Assembly: GCF_003473485.1 (NCBI RefSeq)
Contig: NC_053046.1
Coordinates: forward strand, 5,032,001 to 5,096,000
Length of the DNA stretch: 64,000 bases
Source: Medicago truncatula
Taxonomy: Eukaryota > Streptophyta > Magnoliopsida > Fabales > Fabaceae
Direction: 5' to 3'
A program made the translations under genes and the position numbers. This document shows positions 35,735-48,916 of this stretch, in pieces; the stretch's first letter is position 1, and each line of letters starts with the position of its first letter. The notes under the pieces were generated by a model that searched no databases, was not told the origin of the DNA, and was given only the letters and a program-made list of their open reading frames with translations.

Positions 35735-37994
35735 TTATTCGTTTGTATTTAATTCTAATGTAATTTTGTAACTATTAAACTCAAGTAACTATTTTATTAG
35801 TCTTCTAATATAATTTTGGTTTAGTTCAATTTGTTAGATTACTAACAAATGAGAAGCTAAATATGTGTTTTTACAATATCGATAATGACATTGTTTTTTT
35901 TTAAGAAGCAAAAATAAGATTTTATTAAAATAAAGGAAGAACATCTTAGAGCACAAGAAATGCTAAAAAGATGTTCAAAAACAACATGAATGTTTTTAGA
36001 GAACATAACCCTTTAAGATCACCAAATACAACAACAACAACAAGGATGTCAAAGAGCTCCTAAATGAAAATAGAATCTCGAACAACAATATAACTACTAT
36101 AAGCCCCCATTCGAACAAGTGCAAAAAATTGCCTGAAAATCTAATTAAAAGAGACACTTTAGAATCTCGCTCCAAACGACTAACGAGCTATCGAAAAATT
36201 GTAGTAGACAATATAAGGAACATCAACTACTACTTCAAAATCAAACAACTAAGAATTTTAAGATACAATGACCAAGAAAGCTCTTAGCACACAACCTCTT
36301 GACACACAAAAAATCACCTGCTTCTCAATTCAAAAGAAAAAAAAAGAATTTACCACCATGATTTGAAAATCCTTGATCCCTTATGCATCAAAATCATTGT
36401 TTACCATTGAATTATTATTACTAGTACTAGTATTATTAATTTTGCTACATGTACTAATATGCAGTTATATGTTAGGAACATCTCTGGCTACGTATTGAAT
36501 GCTCTAGTGTCCATTCAAAGTTCCAAATCCAATCATGATAGCGTGGGAAACACGTATACGGTGTGTAGGGTTGAAATAAAAGAGATCAACACCGTTGAAA
36601 TTGGGTATATAAGGAGAACCTGAGATGACGTGTGAACCGGAATTTGTGGGGTTTAGGGGTCCAGGGTTTTTTGCTAATCAACCAAAAGTAGGGTGGGTCA
36701 GTGAAATCCCATGTTAAGATTTTGAGATAGACTCATTCCCATTGGGTCATCACGTGGGGGTGTGTCCCACAAGTTCCCTTAAAGGCAAAGCATCTCATAA
36801 GATGGTACCACATACACATAAAATCAACTCTCTTAATAATAATTTTAATTTTTCAAAGAGTGATTCATTCACCATCCGTTCCTTTCTTTCTAGACAGCAC
36901 CTTCCCTTTCTCTCTTTCTCTCTCACTCACTCATTCATTCAATCTCTCCTTGAGTAACTGATTTGCAGACAAAAACACGTGACCTAACTTCCCTATCCAC
37001 TATCCACACCTTGGACCTTTCCCTAACTTAATCATATATTATAATCATCAACATTTTATTATTATTTAATATGATAACAAAGATTAGGACAAGAAAAAAT
37101 ATAGTGAAAATTATTGTAAAATCAAATATTTAATAATTCATTTCAAGCATGAAACTTATTAATTTCAACAAATATATCATTAGCTATTAATATATTTTAG
37201 ACTAGACAATTTGGTAGAAAGAATTCTAAATATCCTAACCCGTGGGAAGAAACTAGTTAACTTCAAAATTGTGTCGATATAAGTATTTTTTTAATTCCTT
37301 AAAAAATATGTATTTTTAATGGAACTATACCTAATAATTATTTATACATCACTATTATTACATGCACTATTACACGCGTCTGGATCAACTACGTATACGT
37401 GTGTGCATATATCAATAATATATGAAGTGATTTTGTCTTAACAAATTTATTTGATTGATTGATTCCGTGAGTAAATTTGTTCCCATAGGTTTCATAAAAA
37501 AAATAAAAAACATGTTCTTCCATAATTCTATTATACAAGAATTACTTCATAGTCCATGCTTGTTGCATATTTGCTGCGCAAAAACAAAACTACTAATTGA
37601 AACACAAGAAATAATGTTATCATTTTCGATCAAAGGGTCGAGATAAAATACTCTTCAAAGGAACAATACATGAAAAATGAAGAAAACAAACTTCAACAAT
37701 GAAAAAATACACCCCAAAAAAAAAAAAAAAAAACAATGAAAAAATACTAGTACTAATGTCTTTAGATTCTTAGAATGAGGTATTCTATAATGATTTATAA
37801 AACATACAATAGGAAGAAAACACAAAATTAAAAGTAACTATAATTAGCAGTTACTATAATTTTCTACAGTATTAGCTAAACTAATTACAACGTACGTTTC
37901 CCTAGCTTAGCAAAACGTATATATCCCTCAACCAAAAAAATACAATGGTTGTGGGAAATACGTACTATACTCGACATATTTGTTCTTTTTTTGT
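35735..37994. other. intergenic and 3' flank of the HD-Zip gene
   Basis: AT-rich with a pyrimidine-rich block near 36880-36950. Small frames (36742-36957, 37455-37646) show no recognisable domain. The HD-Zip 3' UTR probably occupies part of 37700-37994. Confidence 0.4.
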
Positions 37995-39606
37995 TTAACA
38001 TGCTGCAGAAGGATTGTTGAAAGGATTGTAGAAATGAGTATTTGGAGCCATAGTGAAGGCAGTGATCTTATTGGAACCACCACCACCGTCGGCGACGCGG
38101 CCGAGTCTTTCGCAAGACGGGCAGATGGAGAGGGTGGCTGCAGGCATAGGCATGTACAAAGGTTGTGCTACTTTCAATGACTTCAGCTCTTGTAACTCCT
38201 TTTTGAGCCTCCTGTTTTCGTCTGTTAATGTTTCACAACATTTTTTCAAGAACTCGCAATCCACCTCTGTTTGTTTCAGCTTTGTTCTGTAAAATTCAAA
38301 CCAAAATTTATTTAATATAAGTCACAACAAGCATGCACCAACATTTATTAGCTTAATCTGTCAAATCCATACTTAACAACCACAAATCCAAAAGCAAAGG
38401 AAGGCTTTTTAAATTATATTCCCTCCTTACTTTAATATAAGATTTTTTTTTAGAGGATTTAAAATAAAACTTATTTAACTAATAAAAAATAGTTAATTTT
38501 TTTTAAATTGCTCTTATAATTTTTTTTTTGGACAAAAACTGCTCTTATAATTATTGGCAACATAATTGTATTATTATCCTAATTTTTTTTCTTATCTTAG
38601 AGTTAATATGAAACAGAGAAAAAAAAATTAGGATAATAATATCCTAATTTTTTTTGTTGCTATTTTTAGATATTTTATGAAAATCATCTATAAATGTTAT
38701 TGGGAACACATAATTGTAATATTATCCTTAAATATAAGCTTTTTAAAGAACATTTATAGATGATTTTCATAAAATATCTAAAAATAGCAACAAAAAAAAT
38801 GCAAAAACTCTGCCGTGCTACCATGGCTAGCTACCATAAATTTAGTAGCTGCGACAAATTTGTGGTACATAATTTGTAGCTCCTTTTTTTTGTATCAAAT
38901 TATTTAAATTTATCTCAATATATTATATATTAATTTTCATGACTTTATGAAAAAGTTTATGTCCGTACCTGGCTCTCCGATTCTGGAACCATACTTCAAC
39001 TTGTCGTGGCCTTAGATTCAACTGTCTCGCTAAAGCTTGTTTTTGTTTCTGAAAATCAAATCCAACAGAATATTAATATTAATATTATTATTAATCATTA
39101 CTCTAATTATGTATTTAATTTTCACTAATTAATTAGAATTTAAAATAGAAGAGAAAAATATTTACAGGATTGAGAGTGCTGTGTAGTTTGAAGCTTTCTT
39201 CAAGCAATAGTGATTGTTCTTTGGTAAGCCTCAATTTCTTTCTAGCATTTGTAGCATCTTCATCTTCATCACTAACTCTTGAAGAAACCCTCTCTTCTTC
39301 TACTTCTTCTTCTTCTTCATCTCTCTCCCTCTTCACTTGCAGTACTCTCCCACTTGAGAAAGATGAATTAACAACACTATGAGGTGATGAAGTTTGTCTA
39401 CAAAGTTCCTCACCATAACCTTTGGTAGCTTGTTTGTGACTTATAAGGTTATAACTCTCACCAGAGAGTCCTAACGTTAAGGATGGCTCGTTGGAGGTGG
39501 AATAGGGATTCATGGGGGTGGTGGTAGTTATTTCCTTTGGAGTAGTAGAAGTATTCAAAGATAAACCTAGAACAAGGTGAAGAGAATCTTGATCATTAAG
39601 ACCCAT
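37995..39606 (-). CDS. HAT22: HD-Zip class II homeodomain-leucine zipper transcription factor (HAT22/HAT9 type)
   Basis: Three exons on the minus strand: 39606-39166, 39048-38969 and 38286-37995, with GT-AG introns of 117 and 682 bp. The product is 270 residues. The N-terminus carries EAR-like repressor motifs (LVLGLSL at 11-17, SLTLGLS) and an acidic Glu run. The homeodomain begins near Arg122 ([16 protein letters not shown]). Exon 2 supplies recognition helix 3 ([11 protein letters not shown]). The leucine zipper follows directly, with Leu187, 194, 201 and 208 and the conserved Cys184, 190 and 191. The class II signature CPSCE is at 229-233, and the C-terminus [12 protein letters not shown] matches HAT22/HAT9. 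Class II factors are mostly repressors binding CAAT(C/G)ATTG-type sites in shade, auxin and cytokinin responses. HAT22 versus HAT9 cannot be decided here. Confidence 0.95.
38648..38799. repeat. perfect 51-bp inverted repeat in HD-Zip intron 2
   Basis: The arm at 38648-38698 (TTTTTTTTGTTGCTATTTTT start) is the exact inverse complement of 38749-38799, with a 50-bp loop. A second inverted pair around AATTAGGATAATAAT (about 38568-38590 against 38619-38640) and a direct repeat of ACATAATTGTA lie beside it. The structure is within the 682-bp intron. Confidence 0.9.
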
Positions 39607-39684
39607 TTTTTGATAGTTGAGAGAAGAATGAAGAAGGAGGTTTAGATGAATGAGTTGTTAGGAAAATTAGATAATATGGTAAGG

Positions 39685-39692
39685 TTTATAAA
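39685..39692 (-). promoter_or_regulatory. TATA box of the HD-Zip II gene
   Basis: TTTATAAA about 80 bases upstream of the ATG on the minus strand, within CCTTTATAAACC. Confidence 0.55.
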
Positions 39693-39699
39693 GGGTTAG

Positions 39700-40696
39700 A
39701 AGAGAAAGGGAGGTGGAGAATGAATACAAGACTTTTTGTGGGGGCGTTGGGTGGGTGGGTGAGTGGGTGGGTGGCTATGATTATTATTAATCATAATCAA
39801 ACGGAGGAATTAATAAGTAGGGAACGAATCTTGGTATATCGGAAAGAAATAGTGAAAAATAAAAGTCTTTTCTATCTATATTCTTATACAAAGGTTGACC
39901 ATTTGAACCTCTCCATACATATACTGTTGTTAGATTTATTAGTCTCACGATCAATGGTAAAGGTAGACTGTTGTAAAAGTGATTGTGTAGTTTGAATCGG
40001 CTGATTTTAAATCAATGATGGAGATTGTTTACAACATACATTGGTCGATATTTTAAATTCACGGTTGATTTTAAATGAAAGAGCATTAATTAGAGTTGCA
40101 CCATGAGCACATGGTAAACTATATTCTTTCGCCTTTTGACATTTATTTATAATATTTACAACATCTCAGACAATTTTAAGGATTATCTATTGACCTTCAA
40201 ACCAACATGAATCTTTTCAGCGTGTTTTGTCTTCACTCGCACGTTTATCAAAAAACTTTCAATAGATCATTCATCCATTCAAAGACTACTCCAAGGCAAA
40301 CACGTTTAATTGTGGAGTTTTTATGAAATAGACTACCAAAAAGAAAATGCATCTTGTTGATATAGATAATACCAAACAATTCTTATAAGTTTTCCTTTAA
40401 TCATACAGTCTCATACATGCACGGCCTCGGGATCTCTCTCATTCTGGTGTGATTCGATTTGTCTAGAAGTTGCGAGAGCCGCTCATTGTTGTGTCTTGCG
40501 CACCGGCGACCACTCCCCATCCTCGTCAGCCATGGGTGTTACAATATTGATATTTGATTGGTCACAATCCCAAATCAAAATGATTTAAATACAAATAAAA
40601 GAAAAAATATATAAAAACAAAAATACATTATATAATATGTATTTTTAAATACTTAATTGATATGTATTTAAATGTGTTGAAATCATCTGTATTTAT
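39700..40696. other. upstream flank of the HD-Zip gene, nothing further recognised
   Basis: Contains a GGGTGGGTGAGTGGGTGGG run at about 39750-39772 and AT-rich DNA. No coding signal. Confidence 0.4.
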
Positions 40697-40708
40697 AATT
40701 GTTATAAG

Positions 40709-40885
40709 GCAAACCCATTTGGAGTTGGTCTAGTGGTTGACTTGGGATCTTCGAGTTTGCTCCTCCAGAGATCTCAGGTTCGATTTTCTCTGGTGTCAAT
40801 TTTGGAGGCCCCGCAAGTGGGCGGTGGGATTGGTCCCCTCTGATTAGTCGATTCTTGGATCGGAGATCGAATTTTAAAAAAAAAA
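40709..40885 (+). mobile_element. tRNA-derived SINE with target duplication
   Basis: A box TTGGTCTAGTGGTTGAC, B box AGGTTCGATTTTC, body GGCGGTGGGATTGGTCCCC and a poly(A) end. Perfect 12-bp duplications AATTGTTATAAG lie at 40697-40708 and 40886-40897. Confidence 0.85.
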
Positions 40886-40934
40886 AATTGTTATAAGTAG
40901 GCCAAATAGTGTACGTAGTAGCTTCACTTCACAT

Positions 40935-41018
40935 TATACTCACCAATTATATGTTTTTGAAGAATTTTATACTCACCAATTATATGTTTTTGAAGAATTT
41001 TATACTCACCAATTATTG
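40935..41018. repeat. 33-bp tandem repeat, about 2.5 copies
   Basis: Unit TATACTCACCAATTATATG followed by TTTTTGAAGAATTT starts at 40935, 40968 and 41001. The copies are identical over their full length, implying recent origin. Confidence 0.85.
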
Positions 41019-43397
41019 TCCTTCTTTACTTGTGTCCCTCCTAATTTAGTCCTTCTAGGTTTGATTAATTTTTTGTGGTTTCAACTTTCAAGGGGCTTAC
41101 GCCCAAGAAACGGAACTCCTTGCCTTGTGTATTTATGGTATTCGTTATACATATCATTGAATTAATTTTTTTTTAATTAATAGTTTAATTTTTGTGTGTC
41201 AACTTTTCGATCGGTATTTTGAAGTTTGACTGAAAAATAAGTATAATGTGATTAAGAATCGTTCCATCCAAGAATTAAAATTGAGGTTCTCCTCAATAAT
41301 TCATCCTATTAGTAAAATTTACTAATCATTTGAGTTCAGTTATTTGGTTAAATTAGTCGTTTTAGTCTCTCTAACATAATTTTTAAAATATTTAAAAAAT
41401 ATAAGTAGCTTTTAAAATATATAAAATATGTCATTTTAATCTTAAATTTATTTCTGTATTTTTTATAAATGGCAGAAATTAGGAGGAGATATTTTTATAA
41501 GAAAAAACTTAGGAGGAGATGGTGCCCCAATCCGTATACCTCTTTCTCACACACAAATGTACACCTATATCAAATGATAGAGGACCCATCTATATCTATA
41601 TGCATTAACTTGAGTCAAGAAAAAATCTGTATGCATTAAATCATCCAAAGATTTCTTCATAAGTTATTTCCGAAAATAAATAATATAATAACAATCGAAA
41701 AATTAAAAAGCATGATTAGAAACAGGTGTATCCATAAATGTTCATGTGTGTTTGTGACAAAGTTATGCAACAGATCCACATGCACTGTCTCCCACTTCGT
41801 GTATGATTGAACTAGTTAGAGATGGGTGCCATGTCACTTTGCTTACCAATATTATGCATACTTTTTTAATGAAATGTTGAATTTGAGGGATGGTGTTGGA
41901 CGTGTTTTTCCTCTAGCTTATTATGAAGGTGTGTAGGATTAGAAAGTGATGTGCACTGTTTGTTTGTTTCCAATAGGAAATAAGATTAAAGAAAGTAGGT
42001 GCAACACACAATTGGAGTTTCAATGAATTATAATGGTGCCAGAATATGATTCATCAACAAGAATTCGGATCTTTGCTTAACTAGAAAGTTGATGTGGAGT
42101 GTTTGGGACCTACTTTTTTGTATTAGTACTATAACTCTATAAGAACTTCAAATAATGCATTGCATGTCGGCTATGCTAAGCCAAAGTTAGGTCATTCATA
42201 GTTAATAATGATAAACCTATAAAATAATTAATCAGCCGGAAATAATTACATGTGTTGGCAACTTGCCATCAACTCTTATAAGTGTCTTTAATATCATAAT
42301 AAGTTTGCTAAAAAATTTATGAGCTACCATGATTGTACAAATTCAAGATGTGGTTCACAATAACTTTGATAAATTTGTCATGATATTAAACACGTTTCAT
42401 ATGTTTTTTAGGTATATCAACAGGGTCGGCCATAGCAACAAAGTCCTTAGTATAGGACTTCAAATTTAGAGGGTCTCAAAATTTGAAGAAAAAAAATTGT
42501 ATCTACGGTCAAAATTCGTCATTAAATATCAATTTTTCGTAAGTAAAAGTTTGAAAGACTACAATTTTGTTGTCAATTATGCATTGTTCATGGATAAATG
42601 TTTATTTGTTTGTATGTAAAAGTCATGTTTGAATCATTGTTCATATAGATATTAATCTAAAATAGATTGTATATTTTTAAATTAAAAGATTTTTATTTTG
42701 TTTGAATCATTGCTTATAATTTAAGTTTTAAAAATAAGACTTGCTCAAAAAAAAAAAAAAAGTTTTAAAAATAAGTTGATTAAATTAGATAAGTAAATTT
42801 CCCAAACATCAAATTAAAATTTAATTACATAAATAAATGAATAAAATTCTAACTCTGAAATCGTATTAGATATTACAGTAGAGAATAAATTGATTTTTTT
42901 GAATGAATTTATATTTAAATACACAAATAAAATTTATTGATTGAAAATGATAAAATAAATAGAAAGATAGAAGAAAAACAAAAGAACGAAAATACGGAAC
43001 TTCAAAACCAAAACTCATGTTCTTTAAAAAATAAAATAAAAAACTCATGTTAAACAAATTTAAGATCATCTATAATTTGAAGTGTAATGCTCTGTCTTTA
43101 TAAAAATTAAAAATTAAAAAAAAAAAGTTTCACGTGTTTCCTCAATTTAAACGTTAATTTATAATTTGGATGTAACCGGGGTGGATCTAGACATTTGGTA
43201 CATGTGGGGCAAAAAATTTAAAGAAACAATAATGTAAACTATATTAAAAATAAGAAGTAATATTGTTTGATACAATTAATACGTTACAATGAAAATCATC
43301 TCATGTCTATTTGTTGAAAATGAGTTAAAATGATATCATTGTTAATTGTTAAAATAACATCTCTTTATATATAGGTTACAAAACAGTCGTTTAGCCA
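41019..43397. other. intergenic, possible hAT element margin
   Basis: AT-rich. At 42422-42434 CAGGGTCGGCCAT resembles a hAT terminal sequence and lies about 1 kb from the hAT relic at 43398. No gene seen. Confidence 0.35.
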
Positions 43398-43475
43398 CTA
43401 ATCACCAATTTTGTTACATAGGTTACACTTACTCTTATCAACTTTCATAGCTGAAAAAACACGTTCAACACTTGA
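43398..43475 (-). pseudogene. hAT transposase C-terminal (hATC) relic
   Basis: Minus-strand frame SSVERVFSAMKVDKSK, the hallmark of the hAT C-terminal dimerisation domain (usually S-x-ERxFSAMKxxKxxLRN), followed after nine residues by a stop. No DDE-core or zinc-finger sequence was recognised upstream. Confidence 0.55.
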
Positions 43476-46400
43476 CATTTGACAAACAAATATTAACGGT
43501 TTAACCTTTTCGAGAATCTGAACATATTTTTTTAAATTATCATATGAATTGTATTTAATCTCACTTTGTACATTACTACTAAAGAATGAAAGGTTTTAGA
43601 TTTCGCAACCAAAGTATTTAGTTTTATTATTCTCAACTAGATATCACATGCTTCATCTTTTTTTTCGATTTTCACTTGCTTCATCTTTTGAAATGCTTAC
43701 GTAAGAGCAAGCTCAATACAATTGCATAACACAAAATTGAGCATTATGCATGTGTTTTATTTATTAAAAAAAATAGAGAAAATTGAGCATTATGCTTTCT
43801 TTCAAAAAAAAAGCCCTTGAATGCATCCGTCCATGGATGTAACCACCTAAACTCATCAATCATTAGCAACAATATCCTCGACTTGAAGAGTAATTACATA
43901 TCATAAATTGTACCAAAAGAAAAAGAAAAATTACACATATTTCTAAAATTAACGACATTAATTAAATATTTGTACGTTAAAATCATAGTAATGGACATCT
44001 TCATTTCTTTTAGAAATTGAGAGGACATCAACACGAATTAAATTCACGTGCTTAGTTGCATCACTTACCACACTAGTATACAATAAATTGGAATCAGTGT
44101 AACTATGGACCACAAACTGTTGGAGATGGAATTGGAATGATAATATCCTTGGTCTGTTTTGATAAAAAAAAAAAAAAAAAAAATACAAAGAAATATACTC
44201 CCTCCGTCCCAAATTGTATGTCGCTTTGGAAAAAAAATTTGTTCCAAATTATATGTCGCTTTACAATATCAATGAAATATTAATGTTATTTTTCCTATTA
44301 TATCCTTAACTATTAATTACTCTCTCTTCTTTCAATTATTTAATTTATCTTTTCCATACCATTTATTTATTAAGGATAATTTTGTAAAACAACTCATAAT
44401 TTCTCTTCCCCACACAATATTAATTACATTTCTTAATACGTGTGAAATAGCCAAAACGTCCTGAATTTAAGCTGCTGGTAAAAATGGAATCGAATAATTT
44501 CTTGACAATGAATTATTTGAGCATGTTCGATGGGAATAAGCCCACGCATCTACGGCTTACAAGAAGTTCAACGGGATGCATCATCATGGGTACACAAAAA
44601 GTGGGCAGGTACAAATGATTATATTGAAAATAAGAATGCAACTTGTTTATCTTTTTGAACCTGAATCTAATTCCTATCTCATCTTCTATATTCTTTATAA
44701 GGTCAAAAAGTAGACATATTAAATTCCTTAAAAAAAAAGTAGACATATTAAACAAAATGCTAATCAAAACCATTATTATTGTTATTAAGGTATAAGTCGA
44801 TTGATAATGTCAAAATTATTAAACTGAACTTCTTCATTTGAATTTGAATTCAAAATTTCATAATTACGCACGTGTGAATTTCAGATAACGCTTCATTAAC
44901 TTAACACACACACACGTGACAACTCAAACTCGTCTGCAGAACAAGACGTTATTTATAAAAATAAAATTGAAGGATGACTTTATTTATAAATAATTGTCTC
45001 AAAGAAAATGTCACTTTTAATTTTAAATGTAGTTTTAATTAATTCTTTTATAATTGCACCTTAAATTTATATTATATGTGTGGCTTTCAAATTATTATTT
45101 TTCATTTTGTAATTTATAATTAATAAACACAATTTAGTAGTAAAATCAATGTTTTATCTTTCTTTCAACTTTTCTCCGTGCGAAAATGTCAAATACAAAA
45201 AGGGATGAACATACTACAGTATTATTTATTACCTCATGGATGAGTATTTATGACGTCAGGCATCTATAAAGTGTTTCAAGAAGAGTATACAACAGTGGCT
45301 TAAGTTGATTGGTATTTTATGCTTAAATAATATTAATCTCCATCGATTAAAGGTATTAAAAAGGGTATAAATCACAATTTGTTAATGATTGAACGAGTAA
45401 GATAGTCAGTCACGTACCAAATAATTTAGAACAGGATTATGTGGAGCTTTTGTCAGCAAGTGGCTGAATACTAAAAAGAAAAGTAGATGGGTAACCGTTG
45501 CTTTTGTTTTGATTTGGGACCCAACCCAGATAGATAGAATTTGACTTTGTAACAGTGAAGAAAATTAAAATTCTAAGAATGAATATGAAATGCTTTCATA
45601 CTTGGTTGGACGTGTGAGCATGAGATTTCTTACATTATTATATAGTATATATAGTATATATCTGGTATTATTCTACATACACTTTAATGGGATGATTGGG
45701 TATAATCACAATAATATTCATATGACAAACTAATGACCAAATGCGTCCGTGGTGTTGGCTTAATCATATCACTAATTTAAGCAATCTGGTTCCACACACA
45801 AAACAAAGTGACATTAAACCAAACAAATAGGTGGTTGTTCTCATGTCATCTCCACACATAATTTTCACTAAATAATACATGTTTGAAAAATAAAAACTTT
45901 GAGAGTTTAATTCAATGATACATCTTGTGCTGGAAAGTTAGTACGTTCGTAATATATTTTATTTTGATCTTTTCAAAAAAACATTTTTCAATAATAATAT
46001 AATAAGTTTTACGATGTCAATAAATCACAATTAAATAATTGACCTTAAAAATAGTTATAAATAAAGTCAATTATTTATAATAATCAAATAGTTAAGATCG
46101 TCTAAATGTGTAAAACATTTTTTAGGTCGTCCAAGGTATCTCAGTCAGAAGCTAGAGACTGATCGTTCGATACACGCAGATTCACTTAAGGATTGTTCTC
46201 TTTCAACAAAAGGTATTTCATGTCGAACCATGGATCAAACTCACGATGTTTAATAGAATCAATTATTCCAATCGTTCCATAATAACTGAGTCATTTGCTA
46301 AAAAATATTGTTCCAAAAAAATTGATCCATTTCACTTTTCAATACAACAATAATTATTTTTTCAATTATAACTCTAATTAATACTACTTCCATTGCTCCC

Positions 46401-48679
46401 AATTCAATATATTTTACTTTACATTTATGATAAGAAAAAATGCACAAATATTTAATAAGACACTCAAAACTATTTTTCAATACACTTTTTCTTAATATGT
46501 TTGAAAAGAAAAAAGGTTAAGATAAAATAAGACGGAGGAAATATCTATCGATTGTGTCACACTATATTGTCAATAGTGTAAAACAGCTTTACACTCACGG
46601 AGTACACGAATAAAATCTTAATTTAAATTGTAACCATAAAATACATGTGGCGTGTAAAGATGAGGGGCACGAGGAAAGGATGAGGGTATGTGTGAGGAAA
46701 TATAGACACATGGGTCCACCAATGATTTGGTATGATGGGCATTTGATTCCGTGGGAGGTAGATGATTATGGAGCGTAGAATATGGGATCAAGTGATATGA
46801 GAATTTAAGATAAGGTTTTGGTTATGATGTCCTTCTTTGTTTGTTCCTGGCTTCCTCCTGCCTTTAATAAGGTCAGCCGACCATGTTGCTTTCTTGCTCT
46901 TTCATCCACTCTTTTCTTTTTGTTTATTCTTCTTTTTCACCTCTAATTTTATATATTTTATTAAGAGACTTGTTTAATTTTAATTATTATTTTTCTTTTT
47001 TGAATGTTATATGTCTCATCTTAGCGTGCGTACCTAATGTCCTATTCAAGGAAACAATGACTAACTCACTGTCGACACTGCAGTCGGCAGTGTTACAAGG
47101 TCCACTTGCATGGATTGGGATTGTGCAGTCACATATTGCATTCAATCAGGCTTATATCATCGTCTCATTAGGATTGAACGATTCTAATTTAAAGTTGATA
47201 ATTTTTTATTTTAAGTCAATAAAATATGCTCTATTATAGAATCGTTTGATCTTAATCGAACACTCATGGATTATCTAACCACATGTCTACATGCAGTTTG
47301 CGATCACATTAAATTTGGATTTCACCTACACAACATTTTATCCCAAAATATTTATGATTAAAGTTATATACACAGTCAAAAAGTGAATAAAAAGTTAATT
47401 TACTTATACCAAAAAATATTTTATTTTGTTAGCCGAAAACAATTAACAGTCAAGTTAATGGATAGCTAAAATAATGGGTGAATACATGATGAATTGAGCT
47501 AAATTAATCTTTTTAAACTATAAGTGAGTTAATCAATGAACAATGATACTCAACACATATTATCCTTCTCATATCATCGTAATTGAGATGACCATTTTGT
47601 TGGCTCTTCAAATCACATAGTCTAATATTATCATTGATTCCAAACAACTTTAGTTTGACGTTGTTATAGTAAAAAATTGAAACTAGGTTATAATTTATTT
47701 TGAATGGGTAAGGAGATTTGTCAATAAGTTTCTAAAAGTTTATTGGTTCATCCATTTCCTTTTAAAGTTTATTGTGAGGCTATTAGTCGTAGCTTTGTTA
47801 GAAACATGCGTAGTTTGGTCTTGTGCACCCCATCCATCTTTTCGTTTAATTGGTTATGTGTATGTTGGTATATTTTATCTACTCTAGTCAAGTATGAGTC
47901 TTGTGTCTTGTTTACGATCTCATGTTTTGAGTCATTTGAATCAAAAAAATTGATAATCTATGTCTTGTGTCTTGTTTACGATATCATGTTTTGAGTCATG
48001 ATATCGTAAACAAGAAGGATTAATTCAGTGGGTAAATTGGAAGATTTGAGGTTATATTAGAGGGTGGATTGAGAAATTTTCTAACTATGCCACGAGCAGA
48101 GGTCATGTTTTTGTGAAAAGAAAACATTGGGCCATCTTTTTTAAGGAATTGGGCCATGTTTTCAGAAGAACAAAAAAATTGATTTTTCATATTTACACTT
48201 ACCTTTGACAGACATATCGCTGCATTTCTTTACTTCGCCTTCCCACTTTTACATTTTCTATCTTTCAACCATCGCTTATAATAATAATGGCTGCCGTAAG
48301 TAAGGACTAAAATATAAATAAATAATTTATAGTCTAGGAGAAATAAATAAATTATAGTGTTCAATTGTTTTAAAAAAAAGAAGACTAAATTGACTAACAT
48401 TATTCAATTCAACAGACTTTTTTTTGAAGGAGTTCCAATTCAACAGACTTATTTGCAATTTTGAGGAATTAATCCGACTAACATTTAAAACTTCAATTTG
48501 AGGGACTTAATTGCTATTTTACAATTTAAAGAATTAATAAGTCGATTTACTCTAAAAGAATAGCAATTGAACTAACATGACTAATATATACATTTGTTAA
48601 TTCAAAATTATTTAAAAATCACGAATTAAAATATCGACATAAACTTATCAATTTGATCAGGAAATTGATGAATTGGTAC
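43476..48679. other. long intergenic stretch with a hairpin and MITE fragments
   Basis: 5.2 kb of AT-rich DNA. A Stowaway left end (CTCCCTCCGTCCCAAATTG) sits at 44198 with no matching right end. A possible decayed Stowaway lies at about 46382-46545. A perfect hairpin at 47971-48014 is listed separately. Frames at 46883-47239 and 47743-47994 match nothing I know. Confidence 0.4.
47971..48014. repeat. perfect hairpin, 18-bp arms and 8-bp loop
   Basis: CTTGTTTACGATATCATG at 47971-47988 and its exact inverse complement at 47997-48014. An earlier direct copy of the left half (TCTTGTGTCTTGTTTACGA) starts at about 47901, so the hairpin arm was also duplicated. Confidence 0.9.
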
Positions 48680-48873
48680 CACTATTACACTTATGTGTTT
48701 TAATAACATTCACCTTGCAACACTTACTTAATGGTTACCAATATAAAGATTTTTCTAACATTTTTTAAGAAGTGTTACATTGGTAACACTCATTTTCAGG
48801 AGTGTTAATATTACTAACTTAGTAGTGTTTATATCATAACACATTTATTCCACTAAAACAAAAAAAACATTTC

Positions 48874-48875
<2 letters not shown>

Positions 48876-48914
<39 letters not shown>
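48876..48914. repeat. CT microsatellite
   Basis: About 20 uninterrupted CT dinucleotides inside the CACTA-like element. Confidence 0.95.

Positions 48915-48916
<2 letters not shown>

Noticed and set aside
44198..44760. Possible full Stowaway starting at CTCCCTCCGTCCC
   Set aside because: No right-hand inverted end within a plausible distance; only a left end is present.
47005..47239. Coding-looking segment with a QSAVLQGPLAWIGIVQS phrase
   Set aside because: No homologous family recalled, no extended frame or splice partners; probably chance or an unknown repeat.
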